Shown in pieces: positions 1-9,866 of a DNA stretch of 64,000 nucleotides. Numbering within the stretch: position 1 is the first letter of the stretch; each line of letters starts with the position of its first letter. The stretch lies in the NCBI GenBank assembly GCA_964016875.1, contig OZ024736.1:44176707-44240706 (forward strand). The letters run 5' to 3'. The translations under genes were made by a program, and so were the position numbers. The notes under the pieces were generated by a model. The model was not told the origin of the DNA. It made no database searches and saw only the letters and a list, made by a program, of their open reading frames with translations. The DNA is from Fallopia convolvulus. Taxonomy: Eukaryota; Streptophyta; Magnoliopsida; Caryophyllales; Polygonaceae.

Positions 1-392
1 CCAAGAACAACAAGACGGGCTTTATGACGTTCAATAGAACCGTCAGATTTGTACTTAATGCGAAAAACCCATTTGCATCCAATAGGCTTTTTCCCGAGAG
101 GTAGACTTTCAAGAGTCCAAGTTCCATTATTTTCCAATGCCTGTAACTCAGCTGACATAGCATTGCGCCAATCAGATGAGGACATAGCCTCTCGAAAATT
201 CCGAGGCTCAGTAGTAGCTGTAACAGAAGCTAAAAACTGTGTATACGGCTTAGAAAAATTTCCACAATTAACATAATTCACTAAGGGGTAAGCCATAACT
301 GAGGACGGTGTCGGGGAAGGTGAGGAGTGAGCTAGGGGGGGTGCGATGATGCGGGTCGTGTGGCAAACATAATCACGCAACCGAGTAGAAGT
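1..392 (-). pseudogene. copia reverse transcriptase, N-terminal part beyond the stop
   Basis: The minus-strand frame of the polyprotein continues without further stops from the TAG at 393-395 to the window edge. It carries copia RT signatures: EAMSSSDWRNAMSAELQAL, then a NNGTWTL segment, then IGCKWVFRIKY and ERHKARLVV. These are the usual first RT blocks, so the catalytic core should lie beyond the left edge. It is labelled pseudogene only because of the upstream stop codon. Confidence 0.85.
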
Positions 393-3086
393 CTATTTTG
401 GCCGAGTACTACGACGCAGAGGATCAGCTGGCAGAACAGGCGGCGGATCAGCCGGCAGAACAAGTGGCGGATCAGCCGACAAAACAGGCGGCTCGTCAAG
501 TTCGGGATTAATACTCCCCCTGTCTACGGGCGGCTCAATAGTGTCAAAAACCGAAGGCAACAAGTATGTAGTGGACGTGTCATTATCGGCAATAGAAACA
601 GATTCAGCAAAGGGAAATTGTTGTTCATTAAAGACAACATCCCGAGATTCAAAAAACGATTCCGTGTCAAGGTCATAAAGGCGCCATGCTTTCTTTCCAT
701 ATGGATAGCCAAGAAAAACACAACGGCGACTACAGGATGCAAATTTGTCGTTATCCCGGGGCAATTTGGAAGCAAAACATAGGCAACCAAACACGCGAAT
801 ATGATCATATGAAGGCGTCTTGCCAAATAGTAATTCATAAGGCGTCTTGAAACCAAGTACCTTAGAGGGAGTTCGGTTGATGAGATAAGCGGCGGTAAGA
901 GAACATTCCCCCCAAAATTTGATGGGCAAGGAAGCTTGAAACCGTAATGCCCGAGCAACATTTAATAGATGACGGTGTTTCCGTTCTACCCGTCCATTCT
1001 GTTGTGGAGTAGCCACACAAGAGGTTTCAAAAATAATGTCATGAGTGGAGAAAAACGACTTCAAGGGCAAAAATTCAATGTCATTGTCTGTCCTGAAGCG
1101 TTTAACCTGCTTCTGAAACTGAGTTTGTGTATAAGCATAAAAATTTTGCACTAAGCGCACTACATCAGATTTAGAAGCCAACAAAGATACCCAAACACAG
1201 CGAGAATAATCATCAACCAAAGTAAGAAAATAGCGAGCGCCACAAGTAGAAGTAACACTATACGGTCCCCAAACATCAGCATGAATAAGGCCAAACAAGT
1301 CATCTGCTTTATTATTACTTAAAGGAAAAACATCTCGAGTTTGTTTTGACTGAAGACAAATAGAACAAGGCTCAACTGAACTATGTTTATCAGAAACAAT
1401 AGAAGACAAATGTGAAAGAGACTGAAAGGCAGGATGACCAAGCCGTTTATGCAATAAATCAGATGAAACAGAAGCTGCAGCATAGCCGATGTTACGACGG
1501 AGATGATCCAAGCACAACCAGTAGACCCCGCCCCTAGCTTCACCGGCCCCAATCACCGTCCTCGAAATGCGGTCCTGAAGAACACACAATTTATCAGTCA
1601 AAGTAGCAATAAGGCATGAATCAGTAATCAGTTTTGCAAACGAAATCAGATTGCAATGTAGTTGTGGAACAAATAACACATTCTGAAGCTGCAGAGTTTC
1701 GGTCAAAATTACAGTCCCTGCTTGAGAGGCTGTTGAGTGTGAATTATCAGGCAAGATAATAACAGAATCAGGAATTGAATGTAAATCGGAAAGGAGTTCC
1801 TTTTTGCCGGTCATATGGTACGAGGCACCAGTGTCCAATATCCATTGAACCGACAACTTACCAGCTAGAGTGTCAACGCTGGAGCCTTTGAATTTTTCAA
1901 GCATCTGAAGCATAGCTTTCCAGTCAACATCAGAAAGAGCAGGAACTAAAGTGTCACGATCCTGTTGAGTGAACCGTGGTGGATTTGGCGGAGGAGATGG
2001 AGCAGCAGAGACAGCGTTGACGACGCCGAGAGTGGAAGACGGTGTACGACTCGCTGAAGTGGACGAATCAGATGCCTTCTTTCCTGAATCAGCAGCACCA
2101 GATTCAGCCCGTTGTTTCCGATGCTTCTCTTCCCACCAGTCCGGGTAGCCGATTATTTTGAAGCACGTAGTAACTTCATGACCAGGCTGGTTGCAGTGAG
2201 TGCACATCCGAGTATCAGTCCCGTTTTTGGAGTCAACGCGCGAACGAGACGAGGACTTAGAGGACGGAGCCTGCCGACCTCTAGCAGCAAGTGCAACAGC
2301 GTCGGATTTAGCGGCCCGATCAGTAGTCATGGAGCGATGACACTCCTCTGTAACCGCGAGAGAGTAAGCGCGATTGATATTCGGAAGAGGGTCTCGAGTA
2401 AGAATATTGGATCGAAGATTTCCAAAGGCTTCATCATCCAAGCCCATGAGGAACTGGTGAACATCATCTTCATCTTTTTCTGATTGGAATTTGGCAGTCC
2501 GGTCACATGTGCATTTTCCGCACGAGCAACCAGTAGTCTTGGCATAAGTCGCCAATTCTTCCTGAAGAAGACGCAGACGACCGTAATACGCAGCAACGGT
2601 TTGGCCGTTTTGCTGACAACGACCGATTTCAGTTTTGAGTTGATAAATACGGGGCACATTGCCAATGGAGAACCGTTGACGAATATCGTCCCACAAGGTC
2701 TTCACCGAATCAGAGTAGGGCAGCGAAGAACGCAAAGATGGATCAATAGACTGTAGGAGCCAACCGACCATCATAGAATTCACACTACACCAGTCATCAA
2801 AAGCCTCAGTTTTCTCATCAGGACATTGTATAGTTCCATCAATGAATGAAAGCTTACGACGAGCCCGAAAAGCATTCCGAATAGATTTTTCCCATTCAGA
2901 ATAATTGTCACCCTTCAATACCACATGGCTAATCTTCATACCAGTGTGATCTGAGGGGTGAAGGTAATACGGAGAAGTCACATCAAGGGCTCCTCGTTTC
3001 GGTAGGGAAGCATTGGCGGAGGCGGAGGCAGTTGCGGCATCCGTCAAAGCCTTAACAGCAGCAGCGAGAGCAGCCGGATCAACCAT
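393..3086 (-). CDS. copia gag-protease-integrase polyprotein (ends at a premature TAG)
   Basis: The frame has 897 codons from the ATG at 3086. Residues about 50-240 are a gag domain of the UBN2 type (motifs LKGDNYSEW and FLMGLDDEAF). A CCHC zinc knuckle (CTHCNQPGHEVTTC) lies near residue 297. The aspartic protease active site is WILDTGASYHMTG near residue 415. A GAG-pre-integrase segment (LLHKRLGHPAF) follows. The integrase core is near residues 600-760 (HADVWGPY, DDYSR, RTDNDIEF, PQQNGRVERKH), including the D-D-E type residues. The tail ends in LRRSTRPK, the usual link before RT in these elements. The TAG at 393-395 then closes the frame, but the same frame stays open to position 1 with RT-type sequence, so the stop looks like a recent point mutation. 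The start is supported by its position just downstream of the PBS. Confidence 0.93.
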   Translation of the reverse strand: MVDPAALAAAVKALTDAATASASANASLPKRGALDVTSPYYLHPSDHTGMKISHVVLKGDNYSEWEKSIRNAFRARRKLSFIDGTIQCPDEKTEAFDDWCSVNSMMVGWLLQSIDPSLRSSLPYSDSVKTLWDDIRQRFSIGNVPRIYQLKTEIGRCQQNGQTVAAYYGRLRLLQEELATYAKTTGCSCGKCTCDRTAKFQSEKDEDDVHQFLMGLDDEAFGNLRSNILTRDPLPNINRAYSLAVTEECHRSMTTDRAAKSDAVALAARGRQAPSSKSSSRSRVDSKNGTDTRMCTHCNQPGHEVTTCFKIIGYPDWWEEKHRKQRAESGAADSGKKASDSSTSASRTPSSTLGVVNAVSAAPSPPPNPPRFTQQDRDTLVPALSDVDWKAMLQMLEKFKGSSVDTLAGKLSVQWILDTGASYHMTGKKELLSDLHSIPDSVIILPDNSHSTASQAGTVILTETLQLQNVLFVPQLHCNLISFAKLITDSCLIATLTDKLCVLQDRISRTVIGAGEARGGVYWLCLDHLRRNIGYAAASVSSDLLHKRLGHPAFQSLSHLSSIVSDKHSSVEPCSICLQSKQTRDVFPLSNNKADDLFGLIHADVWGPYSVTSTCGARYFLTLVDDYSRCVWVSLLASKSDVVRLVQNFYAYTQTQFQKQVKRFRTDNDIEFLPLKSFFSTHDIIFETSCVATPQQNGRVERKHRHLLNVARALRFQASLPIKFWGECSLTAAYLINRTPSKVLGFKTPYELLFGKTPSYDHIRVFGCLCFASKLPRDNDKFASCSRRCVFLGYPYGKKAWRLYDLDTESFFESRDVVFNEQQFPFAESVSIADNDTSTTYLLPSVFDTIEPPVDRGSINPELDEPPVLSADPPLVLPADPPPVLPADPLRRSTRPK

Positions 3087-3186
3087 AATACACGTTCAAG
3101 TAACTTAGAACGTAAAAAAAATTGAGAAGGAGATGAAGAATGCGTCGGAAAAAAACGCAGGGTAGGGTTCGTGTTTTAGGGTTTTT

Positions 3187-3199
3187 GGCTCTGATACCA
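3187..3199 (-). other. primer binding site of the copia element
   Basis: On the minus strand this reads TGGTATCAGAGCC, the complement of the 3' end of plant initiator Met-tRNA used to prime LTR retrotransposons. It abuts the LTR end (…TTCA) at 3200 and lies 100 bp before the gag ATG. Confidence 0.9.
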
Positions 3200-3447
3200 T
3201 GAAGAATTCAGAGAGGCGCAGATTGATGGAGAATTTCCTCTGTTATCATTAACTGGGTAAATTACAATATATAGCCAAAGAGAGACTTGGCTAAAAAGAT
3301 ATACAAGGATATACAAGGATATTAACATATTGAAAAGATACTATCCTAAGATAAATTCTAAAATCTCTAATATTGATTATGAGAGAAAAAGAATAAGGTA
3401 ATTAGAGAATAGAAATATCTTATTTCTTTAATTTTAAATAAATCACA
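3200..3447 (-). repeat. 5' LTR of the copia element (outer end uncertain)
   Basis: The inner end is fixed by the PBS (LTR ends in CA on the minus strand, 3201-3200). The block contains a TATATATTG promoter-like motif near 3275 and duplicated TATACAAGGA units at 3299-3320. Two outer ends are possible: 3327 (minus strand TGTTAATATCC, giving a 128-bp LTR) or 3447 (TGTGATTT, 248 bp). The longer one leaves more room for a U3. The second LTR is not in the window to decide. Confidence 0.6.
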
Positions 3448-3954
3448 TTTTCTGTTTTTATTTTTAAGTTGAAAATAATTTAAAAACAGTACATATATAT
3501 GTCCCTTTTTAATTGGTGATATAAGGTCACACTTTGTTTCACATGATCTAGACTGTTGTTAATGAGAACTATAGTTTTCTCATCGCTCTCTTGTTGTTAG
3601 AACTATAGCCAAATTGACTACACACTAGCTAATGTCGGTGAGCATCTCCATTCTGCATTTTTTTATTTGATGTTTGTTTATTGCTCAAGTTTATCTATCA
3701 TGACAGCTTTCACTAAATTGCTCAATCATTGTAAATACTCTACTCAGGATGATTTAAAATCCATGTTTATCTTAAGCTACCCTAGAATTAATTAGCTTTG
3801 TTTCTTCATCAGGTTTTGACAGAGGTTTGTTCACCTTCAACATATTCTTAGATGGGTAATCTTCTGGTATGGGTCCATATATCTTAAATAATGCTTATAT
3901 TTTTAATAAGATTATTTATGTAGATACTAAGCTCTTGTAAGAGTATCCATTTTT

Positions 3955-4465
3955 GAAAAATTGATGGATCATAATTATTATGTTTATTGGTCAAGAGTAT
4001 GTGAACATTTAATATAATCTCATATGTAAATTAAGATAGTATTTTCTAGAGTTTATCTTCTAGGAGGTGTGTATGTTCGTTGGTTCTCTTAGCTTTGTTA
4101 ATAACATACTATCAGTTTCAGTATCGTATAAATCTGGCCAAAATATTATTTTGAGATGTAGGATTATCCATTTTGAGATATTGATATAGATCACGATTAT
4201 GTTTATTAGTCAATTGTGTTCACACCAAATATTATCTCATATATGTAAGTTATGATTATATCAATTGTGTATTTGGATAATATTTTCTAGAGTTTATCTA
4301 TGTAAGTTAGGATAATATCAATAAAATTTTCCTTGAGGGACTGAAGTGCTACCTCCAAAAAAGTAGGTTAAGTAATAGCAACATGTGCATTGGTTCTCTT
4401 AACTTTATGAATAATAACATACAATCAGTTTCACTCTCGTACAAATCTCTTAAGCAAAATTAATA
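3955..4465. repeat. imperfect tandem duplication of about 0.25 kb
   Basis: Blocks around 3960-4140 and 4185-4460 share the same ordered phrases: GATCAT/CGATTATGTTTATT, TTTTCTAGAGTTTATCT, TTGGTTCTCTTA, TTTAATAACATAC and AATCAGTTTCA. They are diverged by small indels. There is no coding content, and the rest of 3448-4480 shows nothing else recognisable. Confidence 0.6.
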
Positions 4466-4484
4466 TTTTATTCCACGACAATGT

Positions 4485-5327
4485 ATGGAGTTTGTGAAGG
4501 ACATTCCATCATGTATAAGGCCAATGCCAAATTATGAGATCACTCACCTATTAAACATGCGTGGTATTTGGAGCAAAAGTCACTTTTGGATATATAAACC
4601 GATATCCCCACTCATTCCTAATAATTGCAACACTCTGCTATTGAGGTTGCTCTATAATGGAAAATTTGAGCAAGCTATGTGGCTTTACTACACTCTGTTT
4701 GATAAGAGTCTCTTAGTTGGAAATCGAGAAACTCATGTTATTGTCTACACAAGTGTTGTGAAGTTGGTCAAGTCGATCAAGTGCATGCCTCTTTCCCAAG
4801 ATACCCCTACTATGTTGAAAGAACCATGGATTTATTATTACAACAATCTCCCTCATAGACATGTTCTTTTATCAATTGGTGATATCAAACCATTTGCAAA
4901 TAACATATACTATGGTCTAGCAAATGGTTGTGAGGCCTCATTCAAGAAGCTTTTTAGAGGGTTGATGTGGGAAGGAAATGAAAACTCTTCCATAGTGCTC
5001 AAAGAGATGATATCGAACAAAATAATACCTGACTTGGATGCCTTGGAGACCTACACTTTATTCCTAGTCCCCTGAAGAATAATTGCAAAAGCCTTAAGAA
5101 TTTTGAAGGATTGTTTGGTTTTGAATGGTATTGAAGCCTCCTTGATTCCGGGCAACACTATAGAAGAGAAAATTAAAGTTGTTCTAAACCGGTTGTCATC
5201 CGGATTGAACCAAACGAGGAGGATCCTTCTCCTCCTCCCCAATGCTTGGATTGAAAGCCCACATAATCATGTGTACACACTAATCAATGCATCCAAAAGG
5301 TTTGTATTTTCTATTCGTTGTTATTGA
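4485..5327 (+). pseudogene. PPR-like decayed coding frame
   Basis: One frame runs from the ATG at 4485 to 5327, broken only by the TGA at 5073-5075, about 280 codons in all. Two stretches resemble pentatricopeptide repeats: NTLLLRLLYNGKFEQAMWLYY near residue 45 and SSIVLKEMISNKIIPDLDAL near residue 170. No full set of PPR motifs or organelle targeting peptide is convincing. It may be the remains of a PPR gene or a chance frame. Downstream DNA (5330-5690) holds only AT-rich repeats of the ATATGTGTTATATG kind. Confidence 0.3.
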
Positions 5328-5694
5328 TAATGTGTTTAAGATGGAAGTTTTGATTTGCTTTTTGTTACATAAACTTATAACAAGATTTGCATGTTTTTGT
5401 TGAAAAGTTAATTTCAAAAGTTTTGAATATGGTGTAAGTATCGTCCTTACTACAAGAGTAGTCCTCACTTGAACCAAAATCTATGGATATATGTGCTATG
5501 TGTGTTATATGAATATATGTGATATATGTGTTATATGATATACGTGTTATATGTGGTAGCTTTGAAATTTCCAAAGTTGTTTGCACAAAAAATTTGTTAG
5601 TAGATGGCATATGACATATGACTACAAGATGCACTTGATTGTATAGAATATTGTAATGAGATTAAAAGTACCTGTGACTGTCCCGCCAAGAATA

Positions 5695-5785
5695 TGTAAT
5701 ACAGGACATACGGGTCATACAAGACCTACGAGTCATATAGTATCTACGAATCATACAGGACATACGGGTCATACAAAAGGCTTTC
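5695..5785. repeat. short tandem repeat, about 19-21 bp unit
   Basis: Four to five imperfect copies of a unit like GGACATACGGGTCATACAA run head to tail with point differences (ACGGGTCATAC, ACGAGTCATAT, ACGAATCATAC, ACGGGTCATAC). No gene overlaps. From 5790 to about 7130 I see no gene, only AT-rich DNA. A short open minus-strand stretch at 6710-6870 could be an exon relic of unknown origin. Confidence 0.6.
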
Positions 5786-7139
5786 AGGTCTAATTCATAC
5801 AAGAGATATTCGAATCTATTTTCATAAAGAGACCATAAGAGTCTATATATAGGAAACCCGGGACCGATTCATATTTGAACAGTTCATAGAATAATAAACG
5901 GACACATTGATATTTGCATATGCATAGTAAATTCATATATGATATATATATATGTATGTATATGTATATTGAATAAATGTTTGACTTTGTGTGAAATAAT
6001 TGATGATGGTTTATATTCACTGAGCTTGCGACTCACGTAAAGCACAAAACAATTTTTTAGGTTCAGCTAGATTTTACTGACACGTGTCTCTTTTAGAGTT
6101 TACATTCATACTTGTCACCCGACTGAAGCTTTATGTAACATTTTCCTCCTCATTTTACATCTTAGACTTTTGAGTTGTAATAAGTTAAATGACATATGTA
6201 TTAGTATAAAAGTAATGACATATAAGTATGCATGTATGTATGTGTGCGACTTAGTTGTTAATTCTGCTTTGTGCTTATGTGAATAGTTTGTTATATGTGA
6301 ATAATCACTAAGTATGCGTCCTAGGGTATAAGGGTGTCACATTCAACACATTACTTCTTACCGACTTCCTAGTTGTCGGTTTATAAGTGGGTTGTACATG
6401 ATTACTCATCCAATGGTTAAACCCTAACTTTTCGGCAAAAACTAAATGATAACTGATCAACACAATTAGACTCGGTAAAAGCATACATACTAGCATCATG
6501 GTTACAACTAAATAAATGAGGGTCATGAGAATAAAAGGATGCAAACACAGTGAGTTGCGATTGTCGTCACATCTTCGCTATCTTGTAGGGTGTGCTTTCC
6601 TCTTGTGCTTTGATAACGTTCCATAGACTAATACCTCCTTTCATGAATAGAAATTAGTACAATAGTTATAAGGAACTAACAAGAAATTTAAAGTTCATGT
6701 CCATCCACTCCCTCATTCATTGGGAGCGTTTGCTTGGGACGATTCCGGTTCTCCTACATTTCCTACTCGAGGAATGAGATCCGACATCATTGGAGATACA
6801 AGTTCTACATTAGCATCACTCTCTTGTGAGCCAAAAATGTGATTAACAAATTCCTCAATTTTTTTAAATGTAATTAACCAAAAAGAACAAGGTGGTTAGG
6901 AAAATATTAATAAGATAATGAAATACAAAGAAATATAATGTAAGACAATTACGTAAATATTGTATGGAAAAGAGAGATTGTAAAAACAAGTAAAGATTAA
7001 AAATGAGAGTATTAAACTTGTGAGAATGAAATTATAGAATATAGAGCAGAGAGATTGGGAGATTGGTGGTGTGGGTTGGAATGGAAAATGGATGTGGGTA
7101 TTTAAAGAAAAAGTTAGGGTAGGGAAAAAAAATATTAAC

Positions 7140-7435
7140 CACTAGCCATTAGAATCGTCGATTCCAACGGTCAAAACCGCCGATTCTGTCAGTTCTAACG
7201 ACTAACTCTTACAAAAAATAGTCGTTTCAAGAACCGACGTTTCTGACCTAGTAGAATCGACGGTTCGGATCGGACAAAAATTGTCGGTTCCGGAGTTGGT
7301 GGAACCGGGGCCATAATTGCCACCAGAGCCAAACCGCCGGTTCCAGGTTTAGTTTCGTATGGTCTTAGTTCTTGTTCCAAACCGACTGATCCCTCGGTTC
7401 CACTAGAAGCGGATCCAGGTCTAGAGAGGAATGTG
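7140..7435. repeat. GGTTCC/CCGGTT-rich repeat block
   Basis: Many scattered copies of CCGGTTCC-, CGACGGTTC- and CCGCCGGTTCC-like words occur in both orientations, in DNA that is otherwise AT-rich. This resembles the subterminal repeat zone of a DNA transposon. I cannot find clear terminal inverted repeats or a target duplication. Confidence 0.4.
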
Positions 7436-7876
7436 CACTTTTATTTTAATAGTAAAAGTTTTTTTTTTGATAAGGTAAAAATTAGGAAATCCCTACGGAG
7501 GGCGTCCTAGAGCATCCTTGCGGATGAGAGCTTGAAGCTCTAAATTATCCAATAGGTTGTTGCTAGGAAAGTTGTGGCCCAGCTTAGCAATTTTGTCGGC
7601 CACAACGTTACACTCCCTAGCAACATGGTTCACTAGTAAAAGATTATAAATAAACTCATTTTTAGTTCTTTTTTGTGGTTTAAGGCTTGCTACACTTATT
7701 ATGAAAAAAACACTTTTTATTAAAATATTATTTTTTGTCTCAAAATGTGTGATGAATTGCTTTTTATGGATTTTAAATAAAAAATGTACTTAAAAAGGTA
7801 TTTTTAAAACAAAATGTAGCAAGGTCTCCTTTGTGATCAAAATTTAGAAAGAAGCCTTTAGGCATTTGGTTTAACG

Positions 7877-8553
7877 TAGGGTTATTCAACGGATTGACCC
7901 GACTCGACACGTAAAAAAAAATTGTTGACTCGTGACCCGACCCGTTACCCGTTGACCCGTTTGACTGGGTCAAACGGGTCAAGTCTGCTAACGAGGGCGA
8001 GAAGTCGAGAACTGGAAGGAGGCTCGCGGCTTTTGAGACTGCTTGGGACTGGAAGGAGGCTCGTGGGTCGCGGCTGGGGACCGGCGACACTGCTGGCGGC
8101 TGGAAGGAGGCTCGCGACACTGTTGGCGACGTTGCTGGCGACCGGCGACGCTGCTGCTGGCGACGTTGCTGGCGGCTTCCCGCTTCTGTCGAGGTGGCGA
8201 TGAGGCGGAGTGGTGAATGGCAGAATGGGGGTCACCGGGTTAGAGATGAGAAGGAGAAGGAGATGGCGAGATGCGGATTCGACTATTCGAGTACTAGTCA
8301 GAGATGAGAAGGAGAAGGAGGCGGAAGATTGAATTAGGGTTTGGCATTTTGGGCTTTTGGCCCAACTATTTTACTAATGTATTAAACTATTAATGTAAAT
8401 ATATATATATATATTAAATATTACGGGTCAACCCGTAACCCGTAATTTAAAAATTCCTAACCCGTAATATAAAAAAAAACTCGACCCGTAACCCGTAAAT
8501 TTACGGGTGAGTCGGGTCGGGTTACGGGTCAACTGACCCGTTGGACACCCCTA
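7877..8553. mobile_element. hAT-type MITE with ACCCG-rich ends
   Basis: The element of 677 bp starts TAGGGTTATTCAACGGATTG and ends (reverse complement) TAGGGGTGTCCAACGGGTCA, so the terminal inverted repeats match well. It is flanked by a perfect 8-bp duplication GTTTAACG at 7869-7876 and 8554-8561, the hAT signature. Both ends are filled with ACCCG/CGGGT repeats. The middle (8000-8200) is GC-rich and encodes no transposase, so it is non-autonomous. Confidence 0.9.
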
Positions 8554-8720
8554 GTTTAACGGCTAAGTCTTTGGGGTAGTATTTCGAAGTCATCGTTTCG
8601 AACCCCACGGGCGGCGGTTTGCCCATTCCTTACTATAGAATTGGTTAGTAACCGATTCTCATCTCTAATAGATGCTCTAGGTGAGTCCAAATAGTACTTG
8701 TGGCGACCCTAATTCTTACC
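8554..8720 (+). repeat. SINE-like tRNA-derived sequence
   Basis: Just after the hAT element is TTTAACGGCTAAGTCTTTGG and, about 35 bp on, CGTTTCGAACCCCACGGG, which resembles a pol III B box. The A-box side is continuous with GGCATTTG before the hAT element, so the hAT inserted into this unit. Assignment to a SINE family is not possible from sequence alone. Confidence 0.4.
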
Positions 8721-9866
8721 CTATAAAAAAGTTAGAAAGAATTCTAAATAAAGTCGTATAATAGAGAATCATATATGAACGTAAGTAAGAGCTGGGGTAT
8801 CATGTGAACTTTTGAAGAACGTTGGGCACTAAGCAACATTTGTTTTAGTCGAAGGTTAATTATGAGAGGGATTTTGTATTAATTAATTAATTGTATATTT
8901 GTCTTGAAATTGATCGATCATTAAGTATGGTTTAAAGTCTTGACTCTTGACTCTTGAACAACATCTTGACTTAATTATTATCTCTAAAATATTGCAGGGT
9001 AAAATTATTCATTTCCTAAATAATTTTAGTTTAAACCCGGTCAATTCGATCAACCTAGAAAAGGAATTTATTTTAGTGCTATATGAAACAAGAGAACCTA
9101 AATTTGCACCGAATAAAAAAACAAGACTTTAGGTGGGCCGACAAAAGTGAGGCCTAGCTCAAACTTAAGTTTGCTTTTGCCAGCCCGTCAATAAGGTTGG
9201 TTTATAAATGAGTAGGGTTTCAAGATTTCAATGTCATTAAAAAAATCTAGGAGTATGTTTAGATTTCAAATATAATGTATTATTTTGTATTAGTGTACTA
9301 ATTTTAAATTTAAAATAATGTATTATTCTCGGAGATCCAAACACACCTCCATACAATTTGTATTATATCCGAAAACACCACCTTTGATACTTAAACAAGA
9401 TAAATTTACGAAGATAGACAAATGAATCGTCGGAATCCTTAATCTAGTGAAAAGTTGACAATAAAAGACGAGGCTTGTCTCCCCTTTTGGCTCTTTGACA
9501 ATCAATTCAAATTTTTTAGGGTTTGTTTTTTGTGTAAATAATTGAATGAATATTATTAAGTATTTACCACTCAATAAATAACTTAATTAATAAATATGAT
9601 CACGGTGGCTATTATTTGGCCTTCTTATCTATTTGGTCATAAGTTGCTAGTTACCTTCTTGGCTATATGGTCATGAGTAAATAATTAGCCTTCTTGACTA
9701 TTTAGTTATGAGCGACTACTTAACCTTCTTGGCCATCATACATTCATACTTGATATTAATCAATATGAAAATCAAATACTAAAATTACAAGCTTTCTCAG
9801 TAACAAAGAATGATATGAAATGAAAATGGGGAAGGGAAGCTCGATAAAACATCTTTACGGAAATTA

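Larger units (their letters stand above)
1..3447 (-). mobile_element. Ty1/copia LTR retrotransposon, partial at window edge
   Basis: Read on the minus strand, the order is LTR (about 3447-3200), Met-tRNA primer binding site, gag, protease, integrase and the beginning of reverse transcriptase, which leaves the window at position 1. This order (integrase before RT) defines the copia superfamily. The coding frame is open for nearly 3.1 kb with one in-frame stop, so the copy is young compared with the other elements here. The second LTR lies outside the window, so LTR identity and target-site duplication cannot be judged. Confidence 0.93.

Noticed and set aside
5500..5785. CRISPR-like spaced repeats
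   Set aside because: Units are contiguous and degenerate, with no constant repeat and unique spacer pattern, in a plant nuclear context.
7922..8235. Frames of about 95 codons on both strands
   Set aside because: They are inside the GC-rich core of the hAT MITE at 7,877-8,553.
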